From: Dyella dinghuensis
Lineage (GTDB): Bacteria; Pseudomonadota; Gammaproteobacteria; Xanthomonadales; Rhodanobacteraceae
Length of the DNA: 64,000 nucleotides
Direction: 5' to 3'
Assembly (NCBI RefSeq): GCF_003977615.1
Contig: NZ_RYZR01000003.1
Location: 434,001 to 498,000, forward strand
Shown here one piece after another: positions 49,353 through 58,824 of the stretch. Numbering within the stretch: position 1 is the first letter of the stretch; every line of letters begins with the position of its first letter. A model generated the notes under the pieces. It had not been told where the DNA came from. It did no database searches and saw only the letters and a program-made list of their open reading frames with translations. The translations under genes were made by a program, and so were the position numbers.

Positions 49353-50123
49353 TCAGGCCGCACCGTATCGGCTCGGCGGCGGCGCGTTCCATCCTAGGAC
49401 GTTGTAGAGGTGATACGTCAGGATGCCGATGTATTCGTGCAAAGCCGTATCCGTCAACGTCATGTTCCACACGTTAGGCAACCATGTAAGGCGAACCTGG
49501 ATGTAATCCCCGCGCACGGGTGTTGGATCCATACCAAAATGCGCAAAAAACGCTTGCGCGCGGCGCAAATGGAAGGCCGACGTTACAAGCACGACACGCT
49601 GTGGCTGATACGCATGAAGTAACGGTTGCACGAATTGCGCGTTCTGCCACGTATTCATGCTGCGCGCGTCGAGGATCAGGTCGGATGGATCCACACCCAT
49701 CGACTGCAGCACCGCCGCATAAGAATCCGCTTCCGACATGCCGTTGTGAAACGCATCACCGCCGCTGACCACTAATTTGCAGTTGTCGCCTGCCTGCTTG
49801 CATGAACGGTATAGCGCATACGCCTCGATAATGCGCCCGTCCGCAAAAATGGTCGGTTCAACACGGTCTGTGTCCTCGATCCGTGCAGTCCCCGCACCCA
49901 GCAATACAATCGCATTGCGCTGTGCCCAGCTGATATCCGGGCGCACGGCATACGGCGATTGCAGGTGAGTCAGCAACCACTTGGGTAGCGGGCCACAGGC
50001 CGATGCAAGAAACAGTGCAAGCGCGAGACCATAAAGCGTCCACTGGCATCGTCGCCAGCGAAAAAGACCGAAGAGAAATCCGATCAGCACGAGCACCAGC
50101 AGCCACAGGATCAACATGCGCAA
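49353..50123 (-). CDS. YdcF/ElyC-like DUF218 membrane protein
   Basis: The protein has 256 aa. Two N-terminal helices (about 3-20 and 29-46) precede a DUF218 domain (about 68-220) with NAIVLLGAGTAR, KLVVSGGDAFHNGMSEADSYA, ILDARSMNTWQNAQFV and VVLVTSAFHLRRAQAFF. ElyC/SanA relatives affect envelope integrity and peptidoglycan precursor carrier metabolism; biochemical activity is unknown. The start may also be ATG 50117. It is divergent from the YigZ-like gene with 67 bases between them. Confidence 0.88.
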   Translation of the reverse strand: MRMLILWLLVLVLIGFLFGLFRWRRCQWTLYGLALALFLASACGPLPKWLLTHLQSPYAVRPDISWAQRNAIVLLGAGTARIEDTDRVEPTIFADGRIIEAYALYRSCKQAGDNCKLVVSGGDAFHNGMSEADSYAAVLQSMGVDPSDLILDARSMNTWQNAQFVQPLLHAYQPQRVVLVTSAFHLRRAQAFFAHFGMDPTPVRGDYIQVRLTWLPNVWNMTLTDTALHEYIGILTYHLYNVLGWNAPPPSRYGAA

Positions 50124-50190
50124 CTATCCGTATGGAAAGCATGCAGCCTAACGCAAGCGCCATGCGCTCGCTTCCCCTAACCTATGCAGC

Positions 50191-50787
50191 ATGAGTGACA
50201 CGTTGCACACACTGGTTGCTGCTGCCAGCCATAGCGAAGACATCCGCAAGAGCCGCTTCCTGGCGCAAGCGGCACCGGTCGATACACCGCAGCACGCGCT
50301 GACCTACGTGCAGCAGGTCAGCGATCTGTCCGCCACGCACAACTGCTGGGCGTATCGCATCGGGCAGGACTACCGCTTCAACGACGATGGCGAGCCCGGC
50401 GGCACAGCCGGGCGCCCGATCCTGCAGGCCATCGAGGGACAGGGCGTGGGTCGCGTCGTGGTGGTCGTGACGCGCTGGTACGGCGGCATCAAGCTCGGTG
50501 CAGGAGGGCTTGCTCGCGCCTATGGCGGAACGGCGGCCGAATGCCTGCGGCTCGCCCAACGCGTTCCGATCGTCACGATGATTCGGCTTGGCGTGCGATG
50601 CGACTTCCCCGACCTCGCCCGCATGAAAGCGCGCCTGAAGGATCTGGGCGCCGACGTCGAGCAGGAAACCTTCGATGCGACCGGTGTGACCTTGCATCTG
50701 CGCTTGCCGCACGATGTCGTCGAGGATGCGAAGGCCCGCATTGTCGACATCAGCCGTGGCCGTCATGAAGCCTACGAACTCGATTGA
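50191..50787 (+). CDS. YigZ/IMPACT family protein
   Basis: The protein has 198 aa. The UPF0029 domain (about 10-120) has SHSEDIRKSRFLAQAAPV, THNCWAYRIG, FNDDGEPGGTAGRPIL and VVVVVTRWYGGIKLGAGGLARAYG; the C-terminal DUF1949-type domain follows (about 135-195). The family is widespread with a proposed role in translation control or proteolysis, not firmly shown for the bacterial proteins. The gene lies 128 bases before the acyltransferase gene in the same direction. Confidence 0.92.
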   Translation: MSDTLHTLVAAASHSEDIRKSRFLAQAAPVDTPQHALTYVQQVSDLSATHNCWAYRIGQDYRFNDDGEPGGTAGRPILQAIEGQGVGRVVVVVTRWYGGIKLGAGGLARAYGGTAAECLRLAQRVPIVTMIRLGVRCDFPDLARMKARLKDLGADVEQETFDATGVTLHLRLPHDVVEDAKARIVDISRGRHEAYELD

Positions 50788-50915
50788 AAATGCGCGTCAT
50801 CGAAACGCCAGAATCCCGCCTTTCACGGCACCCATCTCTGCCGAAAACTTGCACGCTGGCCCGACGTGGAACCCGTGCATGAAGCACGGGTACGTTGCGG
50901 CCAGAGGGGACCTCC

Positions 50916-52022
50916 ATGCATCGCCTTCCCGGACTCGATCTGCTGCGTGCTATCGCTATCGTCTGGGTAATGCTTTTCCATTCCTGGATCGTCGGTGGGC
51001 TTGGTAGTCCCTACGATGCTGTCGCCGGTTATGGGTGGATGGGTGTCGATCTATTTTTTGTGTTGAGCGGTTACCTGATAGGTTATCAGTTGCTCAAACC
51101 TTTGAGCCTTGGTGAACCGCTGCGCTTAGCCGAGTTTTATCGGCGTCGCGCCTATCGCATCCTTCCGGCATTCCTGACAGTACTAGCCATTTACGTGCTT
51201 CTGCCGGGCTGGCGCGAAGCACCGGGTTTGCAGCCTGCGTGGCAGTTCCTGACGTTCACGGTCAATCTGCTGATCGACTATCAGCACAATCAGGCTTTCT
51301 CGCATGCCTGGTCGCTATGTGTCGAGGAACACTTCTATCTTTTGTTTCCGTTGCTCGCGTGGGGATTGGCCAGATGCCGTTCGCGCACGCTTGTCATCGG
51401 ACTGTGCCTGTTCGTCGTTGCTGCGGGAATGTTGATACGTGGCTATGCATCCATGCATGGCAAGGATTATCTGGAGAGCATTTACTACCCAACGTATACG
51501 CGCCTCGATGGATTGATGGCGGGCGTATTGCTAGCCGCTATTCAGTCGTATCAACCCCAGCGCTGGGCGCGCCTGCAAGGGCATGCCAATACACTTGCTG
51601 TGGCGGGACTCATCATCGTCGGTTTTTCGATGTGGCTCTTTCGCGATCGTAGCTTCGCGCCGGTCGTGTTCGGCTTCCCGTTACTCGCGCTGGGATTCGC
51701 CCTGCTCGTTGCCGCGGCGGCAACTAAGCAAAGCTTTGGGCGCTGGCAGGTTCCCGGAGCCGGCTGGATGGCGGCGATGTCCTACAGCCTTTACCTCAGC
51801 CACAAACTGGCCATGCATCGGGTCGCCAGTTCGCTCGCCACGCACCCGCAGATCCACGGCTGGGCCGCGTTTTTGCTCTACGCCGTGACGATTTTCCTTT
51901 TCGGCACCCTGCTCCACTATGGGGTGGAACGTCCGTTCCTGCGCCTGCGAGATAGGCACACCGCCGCGCTGGGGCGGCCTGCTATCGCGGCCAGCGGGCC
52001 CCTCCCAGCTGCAAATGATTGA
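50916..52022 (+). CDS. acyltransferase family 3 (OafA/YrhL-like) membrane protein
   Basis: The protein has 368 aa. GAGGGGACC precedes the ATG at 50916. About ten transmembrane helices are seen. The family signatures include LDLLRAIAIVWVMLFHSW with the catalytic-type His, FFVLSGYLIGYQL, FYRRRAYRILPAF and SHAWSLCVEEHFYLLFPL. It transfers acyl groups, often acetyl, to a surface sugar such as lipopolysaccharide, exopolysaccharide or peptidoglycan. The acceptor is unknown; no glycan cluster is adjacent. Confidence 0.92.
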   Translation: MHRLPGLDLLRAIAIVWVMLFHSWIVGGLGSPYDAVAGYGWMGVDLFFVLSGYLIGYQLLKPLSLGEPLRLAEFYRRRAYRILPAFLTVLAIYVLLPGWREAPGLQPAWQFLTFTVNLLIDYQHNQAFSHAWSLCVEEHFYLLFPLLAWGLARCRSRTLVIGLCLFVVAAGMLIRGYASMHGKDYLESIYYPTYTRLDGLMAGVLLAAIQSYQPQRWARLQGHANTLAVAGLIIVGFSMWLFRDRSFAPVVFGFPLLALGFALLVAAAATKQSFGRWQVPGAGWMAAMSYSLYLSHKLAMHRVASSLATHPQIHGWAAFLLYAVTIFLFGTLLHYGVERPFLRLRDRHTAALGRPAIAASGPLPAAND

Positions 52023-52073
52023 ATCGTCTGGCGCGGGCCCCATGTGAATTCGAACGGCATACGGCGAGAACCC

Positions 52074-53846
52074 ATGAGCACACCCCCGGCCAACGATCCC
52101 AAACGCCCTCGCCGCATCGGCTCGCTGAAGCTGTTGTGGCCGTTTGTGCGGCCCAACCGGACGCTAGCGTTTGGCTGGCTGCTGTTCCTGGCCTTGTCCT
52201 CCGCTTCCGCGCTGGTATTGCCGGTCGCGGTGCGGCACATGTTCGACCACGGCTTTCGCCACTCCAATGCGCAAGCCATCAACGGCAGCTTTCTGGCGCT
52301 GTTTGTCGTTGCATTGGTGATGGCCTTCGCCACCGCGGCGCGCTTCTACTGCATCTCGCTGTTGGGCGAACGCACGCTTGCCGCGCTTCGCTCCAAACTC
52401 TATGCGCACGTGATTCGTCTGGATGTCGGGTTCTACGAACGCAACCGCGTGGGCGAACTGACATCACGCCTGGGTACGGATACCGAGGTGGTGCAGGCCT
52501 TGGTCGGCTCGGGCATTTCGGTTGCCTTGCGCAGTGCGGTCATGCTGATCGGCGCGACGGTTGCGATGGTCTGGACCAGTCCGCGACTCGCCGGCCTTAC
52601 CGCGCTGGTGATTCCCGCCGTGGTCCTGCCCATCCTGATATTCGGCCGTCGCGTACAGAAGCTTTCGCGTGCCAGCCAGGATCGTCTCGCCGACGCAGCG
52701 GCGATTGCCAACGAAACACTCAACGCCGCATCGGCCGTGAAAGCCTATGCGCGCGAGGGCATAGAAAGCGACCGCTATGGCGATGCCATCGCGCGCGCGC
52801 TGTCGACTGCGCGCAAGCGTATCGGTGTGCGTTCGATTCTCACGGCCGTTGTGATCACGCTGTTTTTCGGCGCGATCACCCTGGTGCTCTGGGTCGGTGC
52901 ACGCGATGTGCTCGCCGGAACACTCGAGGAAGGCGTCCTCGCGCAATTCATCTTTTACGCTGTGTATTCCGGCGGTTCGATGATGGGTTTGTCCGATGTG
53001 TGGGGCGACGTGTTGCGTGCAGCCGGTGCCATGGAGCGCATTGGCGAACTGTTCGCCGAGGACGCGACGATTGCCGACCCGCCGAACCCCGTCGCACTGC
53101 CAACACCCGTTCACGGCGCGCTGCGTTTTGAGCACATCGAGTTTCGCTATCCGACGCGCCTTGATGCTCCTGCGCTGCACGACTTCAATCTCGATATACG
53201 CCCAGGCGAAACGGTGGCACTGGTCGGACCTTCCGGCGCCGGCAAGAGCACCGTCTTTGCGCTACTGCTGCGCTTCTACGATCCGCAACGTGGCCGCATC
53301 ACGTTCGATGGCGTCGATCTTCGCGCGATGACACTGCCGGAACTACGCGGCGCCATCGCACTGGTGCCGCAGGAAACGGTGCTGTTCAGCGGCAGCGCTG
53401 CTGACAACATCCGTTTCGGACGGCAAGACGCCAGCGACGAGGAAGTGCACGATGCCGCCCGCGCCGCCGAGGCGAACGATTTCATCCAGCTGCTGCAGGA
53501 TGGCTATAACGCGGAACTGGGCGAGCGCGGCGTACGTCTGTCGGGCGGTCAGCGCCAGCGCGTGGCGATTGCGCGTGCGATTCTGCGTGATGCCCCATTG
53601 CTACTGTTGGACGAGGCGACTTCGTCGTTGGATGCACAATCGGAAGCGGCGATTCAACAGGCACTGGAACGGCTGGAAAAAGGCCGTACCACGCTGGTTA
53701 TCGCGCACCGTCTGGCCACCGTGCAGCGTGCGGATCGCATTGTGGTGATGGATGGCGGACGCATCATTGCGCAAGGCACGCATGCGAGCCTCTTGGCCGA
53801 AGGCGGTCTTTACGCCGAACTGGCACGTTTGCAGTTTGTAGCCTGA
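52074..53846 (+). CDS. ABC exporter half-transporter (permease plus ATPase)
   Basis: The protein has 590 aa. The start at 52074 follows the acyltransferase stop by about 50 bases. Six transmembrane helices span about 25-320. The nucleotide-binding domain has Walker A GPSGAGKST, signature VRLSGGQRQRVAIARAI, Walker B LLLLDEATSSLD and switch His in VIAHRLATV. The layout and the domain order resemble MsbA- and BmrA-like exporters; it would work as a homodimer. The substrate, a lipid or a drug, cannot be told from sequence. The preceding acyltransferase suggests possible envelope lipid or glycan export (weak inference). Confidence 0.92.
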   Translation: MSTPPANDPKRPRRIGSLKLLWPFVRPNRTLAFGWLLFLALSSASALVLPVAVRHMFDHGFRHSNAQAINGSFLALFVVALVMAFATAARFYCISLLGERTLAALRSKLYAHVIRLDVGFYERNRVGELTSRLGTDTEVVQALVGSGISVALRSAVMLIGATVAMVWTSPRLAGLTALVIPAVVLPILIFGRRVQKLSRASQDRLADAAAIANETLNAASAVKAYAREGIESDRYGDAIARALSTARKRIGVRSILTAVVITLFFGAITLVLWVGARDVLAGTLEEGVLAQFIFYAVYSGGSMMGLSDVWGDVLRAAGAMERIGELFAEDATIADPPNPVALPTPVHGALRFEHIEFRYPTRLDAPALHDFNLDIRPGETVALVGPSGAGKSTVFALLLRFYDPQRGRITFDGVDLRAMTLPELRGAIALVPQETVLFSGSAADNIRFGRQDASDEEVHDAARAAEANDFIQLLQDGYNAELGERGVRLSGGQRQRVAIARAILRDAPLLLLDEATSSLDAQSEAAIQQALERLEKGRTTLVIAHRLATVQRADRIVVMDGGRIIAQGTHASLLAEGGLYAELARLQFVA

Positions 53847-53981
53847 TCCAACGAGAACGGCTCTTCGCATTCGGCTGCTCTTTCCTCCGCATAGAGGATT
53901 GAGGCGAGGGTATTCTTGCGTTGAATGCTTATAAGAGCGCGCTTTGAATCGAGGCGCCGCAAGATTGGCCCCTCATCCCAA

Positions 53982-54004
53982 CCTTCTCCCCAGAGGGGAG
54001 AAGG
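53982..54004. repeat. intergenic palindrome
   Basis: CCTTCTCCCC (53982-53991) and GGGGAGAAGG (53995-54004) are reverse complements around AGA. The flank CCCCTCATCCCAA is part of a common proteobacterial intergenic repeat. It lies between the ABC exporter and the csp gene. Confidence 0.7.
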
Positions 54005-54030
54005 GGTGCACGCAAAAAGCCATGTTTATA

Positions 54031-54065
54031 AAAAGAGAAAGCCTTGCGCTAGGCAAGGCTTTCTC
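54031..54065 (-). terminator. rho-independent terminator of the cold-shock gene
   Basis: GAGAAAGCCTTGC (54035-54047) pairs perfectly with GCAAGGCTTTCTC (54053-54065). On the minus strand it is followed by TTTTTAT. It begins about 23 bases after the csp stop. Confidence 0.88.
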
Positions 54066-54087
54066 CGAACTGCTATAGACGGATTGA

Positions 54088-54294
54088 TCAGACCGCGAGT
54101 TCGACACCGGAAGCCTGGGCACCTTTCGGGCCCTGGGTCACTTCGAACTTCACGCGCTGGCCTTCCTGCAGGCTACGAAAGCCCTTGGAGTTGATCGCCG
54201 AGAAGTGGACAAACACGTCCTCCCCACCGTCCTCGGGTGCGATAAAACCGAAACCCTTGGCGTCGTTGAACCACTTGACCGTACCGAAACGCAT
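54088..54294 (-). CDS. cold-shock family RNA chaperone
   Basis: The protein has 68 aa, the standard single cold-shock domain. It begins [18 protein letters not shown], with RNP1 KGFGFI and RNP2 VFVHF. It melts RNA secondary structure. The start at 54294 gives the canonical N-terminus; the frame extends to 54348 but that region is leader. GAGG precedes the ATG. A plausible sigma-70 promoter lies about 95 bases upstream, giving a leader of roughly 85 nt, as is common for csp genes. Which csp paralogue it is cannot be stated. Confidence 0.96.
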   Translation of the reverse strand: MRFGTVKWFNDAKGFGFIAPEDGGEDVFVHFSAINSKGFRSLQEGQRVKFEVTQGPKGAQASGVELAV

Positions 54295-54385
54295 TGCGTG
54301 AACCTCTGAATCTAAGGACTGGATGCACCAAGTCTCTGCGAGAACCAACCTCTACCCCTAGGTCCACCGCCCCTGGCACGGAGAA

Positions 54386-54415
54386 AGTATCTGCACGTTT
54401 CTGGGTAAAGCGCAA
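54386..54415 (-). promoter_or_regulatory. predicted promoter of the cold-shock gene
   Basis: On the minus strand TTGCGC (54415-54410) and GATACT (54391-54386) are separated by 18 bases, a fair sigma-70 match. Transcription would start near 54380 and give a leader of about 85 nt before the csp ATG. Confidence 0.4.
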
Positions 54416-54456
54416 TATGTGACTGCGCGGGGTATGACCTAAAGCGGGTTGATTGC

Positions 54457-55206
54457 TTAGGTTTTAAGCAGTTCGGCGAGGATCGGCGGCACCTGGGCGG
54501 TGGCGGCCGCGAGGTGGGCGAAGATCTCTTCGATGCTGATTTCCGCTTCGTCGCCGCAGCCGGCGGCAAAGTTGGCGACCAACGCAAGGCAGGCGTAATC
54601 CAGTTCCAGCTCGCGGGCGAGGCAGGCTTCGGGCATGCCGGTCATGCCGACCAGATCGCAGCCGTCGCGTTTCATACGGGCGATTTCGGCGCGGGTTTCC
54701 AGGCGCGGCCCCTGTGTTGCACCGTAGCAACCGCCGTCGATAACCGCGACGCCTGCACGATGGGCTGCGCCGATCAATGCCGTTCGCAGCGACGCGGTAT
54801 ACGGTTCGCTGAAATCGATATGTTTGACCCCGGCGCCTTCGACATCGCAAAAGCTGGTGTAGCGCCCGTGCGTGTAATCGATGACCTGGTCGGGAATGAC
54901 GATGACGCGCGGCCCCATGTCGGCGCGAATGCCACCTACCGCATTCACACCGATCACCCGGCGCGCACCCAGGTGCTGCAGTGCCCAGAGGTTGGCGCGG
55001 TAATTCACGCGATGCGGCGGTAGCGTATGGCTTTCGCCATGGCGCGCCAGAAAAGCAATGCGACGGCCCGCAAAATCGCCGATCACTACATCGCCCGATG
55101 CCGGACCGTAGGGGGTATCGACGCTTTGACGAGAAGTGTTTTCGAGGCCCGGAAATTTATAGAGGCCGCTGCCGCCGATGACGGCGAGATCAATGGAAGA
55201 GGTCAT
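54457..55206 (-). CDS. S-methyl-5'-thioinosine phosphorylase
   Basis: The protein has 249 aa, of the MTA/purine nucleoside phosphorylase type. Family motifs are VIGGSGLYKF, FLARHGESHTLPPHRVNYRANLWAL, NAVGGIRADM and TQGPRLETRAEI, with MTGMPEACLARELELDYACLALVANFAAG. In Xanthomonadales and Pseudomonas this length class corresponds to MTI phosphorylase, which recycles methylthioinosine after MTA deamination. The adjacent hypoxanthine phosphoribosyltransferase would salvage the released hypoxanthine, which supports that assignment over MTA phosphorylase. It lies 53 bases downstream of hpt in the same direction. Confidence 0.88.
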   Translation of the reverse strand: MTSSIDLAVIGGSGLYKFPGLENTSRQSVDTPYGPASGDVVIGDFAGRRIAFLARHGESHTLPPHRVNYRANLWALQHLGARRVIGVNAVGGIRADMGPRVIVIPDQVIDYTHGRYTSFCDVEGAGVKHIDFSEPYTASLRTALIGAAHRAGVAVIDGGCYGATQGPRLETRAEIARMKRDGCDLVGMTGMPEACLARELELDYACLALVANFAAGCGDEAEISIEEIFAHLAAATAQVPPILAELLKT

Positions 55207-55259
55207 GGAATGGCCTGGCGTGAATACGTTTACAAGTGAAGAGAAAGCACGATTGCGCC

Positions 55260-55811
55260 CTATTCTTTCAGCGCATAGATGGCAGGCAGATTACGGCCTT
55301 GTTCGTAGTAGTCCATGCCGAAGCCGAAGACATAACGGTCGGGCAATTCCACGCCGTTGAAATCGCTGATGATGCCCTCGGCGACGCGATCGTGCTGTTT
55401 GCAGCACAGCGTGACCACCAGTACGCGCTTCGCACCACGCTGAAGACAATCGTCGCGAACGGCTTTCAACGTATGGCCTTCGTCGAGAATGTCGTCGACG
55501 AGCAGCACGGTACGGTCCTGCAGCGACACGACGGGCTCGCGCAGCCAATGCAGATCGCTGCCGGATGTTTTACCGCGATAACGCGTGGCATGCACGTAAT
55601 CGAATTCCATATCGGTGCGGATCGTCAGAGCCAGCAAGCCGCCGAACACCAAGGCACCGTTCATGACGGTAAGGAACACCGCACGCTCGCCATCGAGCGT
55701 GGCGTCGATGGCACGGCCCATGTCCGCGATCACGGTGTCCAGTTGTTCGCGATCGAATAGCTTGTCTGAGCGCAGCAGCGCATCGGTCAGGGACGGTGGA
55801 GATTGGCTCAT
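55260..55811 (-). CDS. hpt: hypoxanthine phosphoribosyltransferase
   Basis: The protein has 183 aa. The PRPP-binding motif is VLLVDDILDEGHTL (about 100-113), and the flexible loop region with FDYVHATRYRGKTSG precedes it. It makes IMP/GMP from hypoxanthine/guanine and PRPP. It stands between nagZ (9 bases upstream) and the MTI phosphorylase gene, so purine salvage from methylthioadenosine is grouped here. Confidence 0.93.
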   Translation of the reverse strand: MSQSPPSLTDALLRSDKLFDREQLDTVIADMGRAIDATLDGERAVFLTVMNGALVFGGLLALTIRTDMEFDYVHATRYRGKTSGSDLHWLREPVVSLQDRTVLLVDDILDEGHTLKAVRDDCLQRGAKRVLVVTLCCKQHDRVAEGIISDFNGVELPDRYVFGFGMDYYEQGRNLPAIYALKE

Positions 55812-55820
55812 GGAGATTCC

Positions 55821-56822
55821 TTAGTGATCCAATGCAGTGACGCGGGCGACGAAGCGATCGCGTTGCGGATTGTCGAGCAAACCGGCCCAGGTTGCGCCGA
55901 TTGCGCCGCGCAGTATGGCGACGCGTTGCATGCTGGTCTCGGAAGCTTGCGGCATCGCGGCAATGGCCTCTTCCACCACGTCGGGGAAACAGGCCAGCAC
56001 GAGATCGCAGCCGGCGGCGAAATGCGCGTGAATGCGTTTCTCTACGCTACCCGCGACGCCGGCGGCGGCCATGCTGATGTCATCGCTGATCACGGCACCC
56101 TGAAAGCCGAGTTCGTCGCGCAGGATGCCGTGAATCCAGCGACGCGAATAGCCTGCCGGTTGATCGTCGACTGCCGGATAGACCACATGGGCCATCATGA
56201 CTGCCTCCGCATGCGCGGCGAACGCTTCCGTGAAGGGGCGAAGATCATCGCGGCGGATATCGTCCAATGAACGCGGATCAATGGCCTGCGCCTTGTGGGT
56301 ATCCGCAGCGACGGACCCATGCCCCGGAAAGTGCTTCAGCACGGCAGCCATCCCGCCCAGATGCATGCCGCGCACGTAGGCTTGAACCAGTTCACCCGTA
56401 ATCGCCGGATCGGCATGGAAAGCACGCGAACCAATGGCGGCGTTACCACGTGCGAGATCCGCGACCGGGGCAAAACTGAAATCGATACCACTGGCGCGCA
56501 ATTCGCTGGCCATCACCCAGGCGTGTTCTTCGGCCAGACGCACGGCTTCGGCAGGATCACGGTCGTACACCTCGCCAATGCGTGCGAGCGCCGGCAATCG
56601 GGTAAACCCTTCGCGGAAACGCTGCACCGGGCCGCCTTCTTGATCCACGGCAATCAGCGTGTCTTCACCCGCCACTTCGCGGATCGATTCGACCAGCGAG
56701 AGCAGCTGATCGCGGTTGGCATAGTTGCGCGAGAACAAAATCACACCAGCCACACCCGGTGCCGTGAGCCACGCGCGCTCGTGCGGCAACAGCTCGGGTC
56801 CGGCGATACCGATCAGCAACAT
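55821..56822 (-). CDS. nagZ: beta-N-acetylhexosaminidase (peptidoglycan recycling)
   Basis: The protein has 333 aa, of GH3 type. Motifs are GVILFSRNYANRDQL, AVDQEGGPVQRF, FSFAPVADLARGN, the catalytic loop KHFPGHGSVAADTHKA with His, and the nucleophile Asp in VISDDISMAA. It cleaves GlcNAc from anhydromuropeptides in the cytoplasm. The ATG at 56822 overlaps the previous stop (TGATG) by one base, so it is coupled with the CYTH gene; the longer frame to 56954 lies within CYTH and is false. Confidence 0.95.
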   Translation of the reverse strand: MLLIGIAGPELLPHERAWLTAPGVAGVILFSRNYANRDQLLSLVESIREVAGEDTLIAVDQEGGPVQRFREGFTRLPALARIGEVYDRDPAEAVRLAEEHAWVMASELRASGIDFSFAPVADLARGNAAIGSRAFHADPAITGELVQAYVRGMHLGGMAAVLKHFPGHGSVAADTHKAQAIDPRSLDDIRRDDLRPFTEAFAAHAEAVMMAHVVYPAVDDQPAGYSRRWIHGILRDELGFQGAVISDDISMAAAGVAGSVEKRIHAHFAAGCDLVLACFPDVVEEAIAAMPQASETSMQRVAILRGAIGATWAGLLDNPQRDRFVARVTALDH

Positions 56823-57361
56823 CAGGCCTTTACTCCGTGCATGGGTTTGGCGTCGTTCGCGTCGCGCTCGGCCGGGCTCCACGTGGTGTATGGGTGCCCG
56901 ATCAAATTCACGTTGTAGTACCGCTCCAGATCGCTCACTTCGCGTCCCAGCCATGCCGGACGCGGAAAGTGCGCATCGGCGGCAGGCAATTCGATTTCCG
57001 CGACGATCAGGCCACGGTTGTTGCCACTGAATTCATCGACCTCGAACAGCCAGCCGTCAATGGTTACGTGGTGACGCGTCTTTTCCAGCGCGCCATCGCA
57101 GAGTGTCTCAAGCATGGTTTTGGCGTCATCGAGCGGCAACGGCAATTCGTATTCGGCGCGCGATACGCCCAAGTCCACTGATTTGATGTTGAGCCACGCT
57201 TGTTCGCCGCTGATGCGCACCCGTACCGACGCGCGCGCCGTTCCGTCTCGCATCGCGCTCACGTCGACCAGATAACCCTGGGCGATGCGCTTGCTCTCCG
57301 TCACCGCTTGTCGCCAATCATCGTTGGCCAGGAGAAACTTGCGTTCGATTTCGATGCCCAT
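56822..57361 (-). CDS. CYTH-domain protein (triphosphatase-like)
   Basis: The protein has 179 aa. The signature ExExK is present as EIERKF at residues 3-8. Basic and acidic strands of the triphosphate tunnel follow: ASVRVRISGEQAWLNIKS, RAEYELPL, FEVDEFSGNNRGLIVAEIEL. Such proteins are mostly inorganic triphosphatases; a few are class IV adenylate cyclases, and sequence alone does not decide. AAGGGG precedes the ATG. It lies between rlmD (10 bases upstream) and nagZ (1-base overlap). Confidence 0.92.
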   Translation of the reverse strand: MGIEIERKFLLANDDWRQAVTESKRIAQGYLVDVSAMRDGTARASVRVRISGEQAWLNIKSVDLGVSRAEYELPLPLDDAKTMLETLCDGALEKTRHHVTIDGWLFEVDEFSGNNRGLIVAEIELPAADAHFPRPAWLGREVSDLERYYNVNLIGHPYTTWSPAERDANDAKPMHGVKA

Positions 57362-57371
57362 CGTCTGCCCC

Positions 57372-58685
57372 TTAGCGGCGCTCGAATAGCGCAATGGATT
57401 CGACGTGTGCAGTGTGCGGGAACATATCCATCACGCCAGCGGATTTCAGCCGGAAACCATGTTGGTTGACCAGGATGCCCGCGTCTCGCGCCAACGATGC
57501 CGGATGACAGGATACGTAGACAATGCGGCTGGTCTCCTTATGCGGCAGATACTCAAGCACCTTGTCGGCTCCTGCGCGCGGCGGATCGAGCAATAGCTTG
57601 TCCCACGGCTTGCGGGACCAGTCTGTGCCACGCTGATCTTCAAACAGATTGGCCACATGGAAGCGCGCATTGGTAATACCGTTTCTGGCAGCATTCTCCG
57701 CGGCGCGTGTGACAAGGCCATGCTCCCCTTCCACACCCGTCACTTCCGCAACGCGGCGCGCGAGCGGCAAGGTGAAATTGCCCAGCCCGCAGAAGAGATC
57801 CAGTACATGGTCGGTCGGCTGCGGATCGAGCAATTCCAGCGTGCGCGCCATCATGCGGCGATTCATGCCGGCATTGACCTGCACGAAATCGAGCGGCTGA
57901 AATTCGAGTTCGACATCCTGCACGCCTTCCCCGGCGGGAATTCGGAAGGCGAGTCGCGGATGTTCGGGCCACAGCGGATGCACGCTACTGATGCCTCCCG
58001 GCTGGAGGTAGATCGCAAAGCCGTGCTCCTGACCAAACGCGATGAGTGCGGCGCGATCGCGCTCGCTAAGCGGCTGCAGGTGGCGGAAAACCAATGCGAT
58101 GGTGTCGTCGCCCGCGGCAAATTCAATCTGCGGAATTTCCGCTGCCGCATCCATGTTGCTGATGAGTTCGCCGAGCAAACCGATCTTCGGCCCCAGCGCC
58201 GGATGCACGACATCGCAATGCGTGATGTCGGCGACGAAACGCGGATTGCTTTCTTCGCGAAAGCCAACAAGCACTCGGCCTTTCTTGGCCACCGCGCGCA
58301 CGGACAAACGACCCTTGCGACGATAACCCCAGGCTTCGTCGGTAAGCGGCGCAAGCCAGCTTTCCGGTTCCACCTTGCCGATGCGCGCAAAATTATCGAC
58401 AAGCACACGTTGCTTGGCTTCGATCTGCGCGACGGCATCGAGATGCTGCAACGAGCAGCCGCCGCATTGCCCGAAGTGACGGCAACGAGGCTCAACGCGA
58501 TGTTCCGACGGGGTGATCACTTCGACGGTTTCGGCTTCATCGAAATTGCGGTGACGTTTGCGCATCCGTATGCGCACTTGCTCGCCGAGCAAGGCGCCGC
58601 TGACGAATACGGTCTTGCCGTCGATGCGTGCAACGCCCCGGCCGTCGTGACTCAAATCGGTGATGGCGGCTTCAAATTCTTTCAT
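57372..58685 (-). CDS. rlmD: 23S rRNA (uracil-1939-C5) methyltransferase
   Basis: The protein has 437 aa. An N-terminal TRAM domain (about 2-60) is followed by the iron-sulfur cysteines in CRHFGQCGGCSLQHL and the SAM domain with VLDLFCGLGNFTLPLA and LLLDPPRAGAD. The catalytic Cys is in IVYVSCHPASLARD. It methylates U1939 of 23S rRNA. The start at 58685 begins just before the TRAM domain; 58709 is the alternative. The downstream CYTH and nagZ genes follow closely. Confidence 0.95.
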   Translation of the reverse strand: MKEFEAAITDLSHDGRGVARIDGKTVFVSGALLGEQVRIRMRKRHRNFDEAETVEVITPSEHRVEPRCRHFGQCGGCSLQHLDAVAQIEAKQRVLVDNFARIGKVEPESWLAPLTDEAWGYRRKGRLSVRAVAKKGRVLVGFREESNPRFVADITHCDVVHPALGPKIGLLGELISNMDAAAEIPQIEFAAGDDTIALVFRHLQPLSERDRAALIAFGQEHGFAIYLQPGGISSVHPLWPEHPRLAFRIPAGEGVQDVELEFQPLDFVQVNAGMNRRMMARTLELLDPQPTDHVLDLFCGLGNFTLPLARRVAEVTGVEGEHGLVTRAAENAARNGITNARFHVANLFEDQRGTDWSRKPWDKLLLDPPRAGADKVLEYLPHKETSRIVYVSCHPASLARDAGILVNQHGFRLKSAGVMDMFPHTAHVESIALFERR

Positions 58686-58824
58686 CGGCACTCTTGGAAA
58701 AGCGGGCACCCGGATCGATGAGCCCGGGCGTGGTCATGAGGTAACAGAAGAAAGCGTAGGCCATGGCCAACCTTCCGCATCCGCCCATGATACCAGCCGT
58801 GGCCGAGGAGCCAGGAGGCCCGAA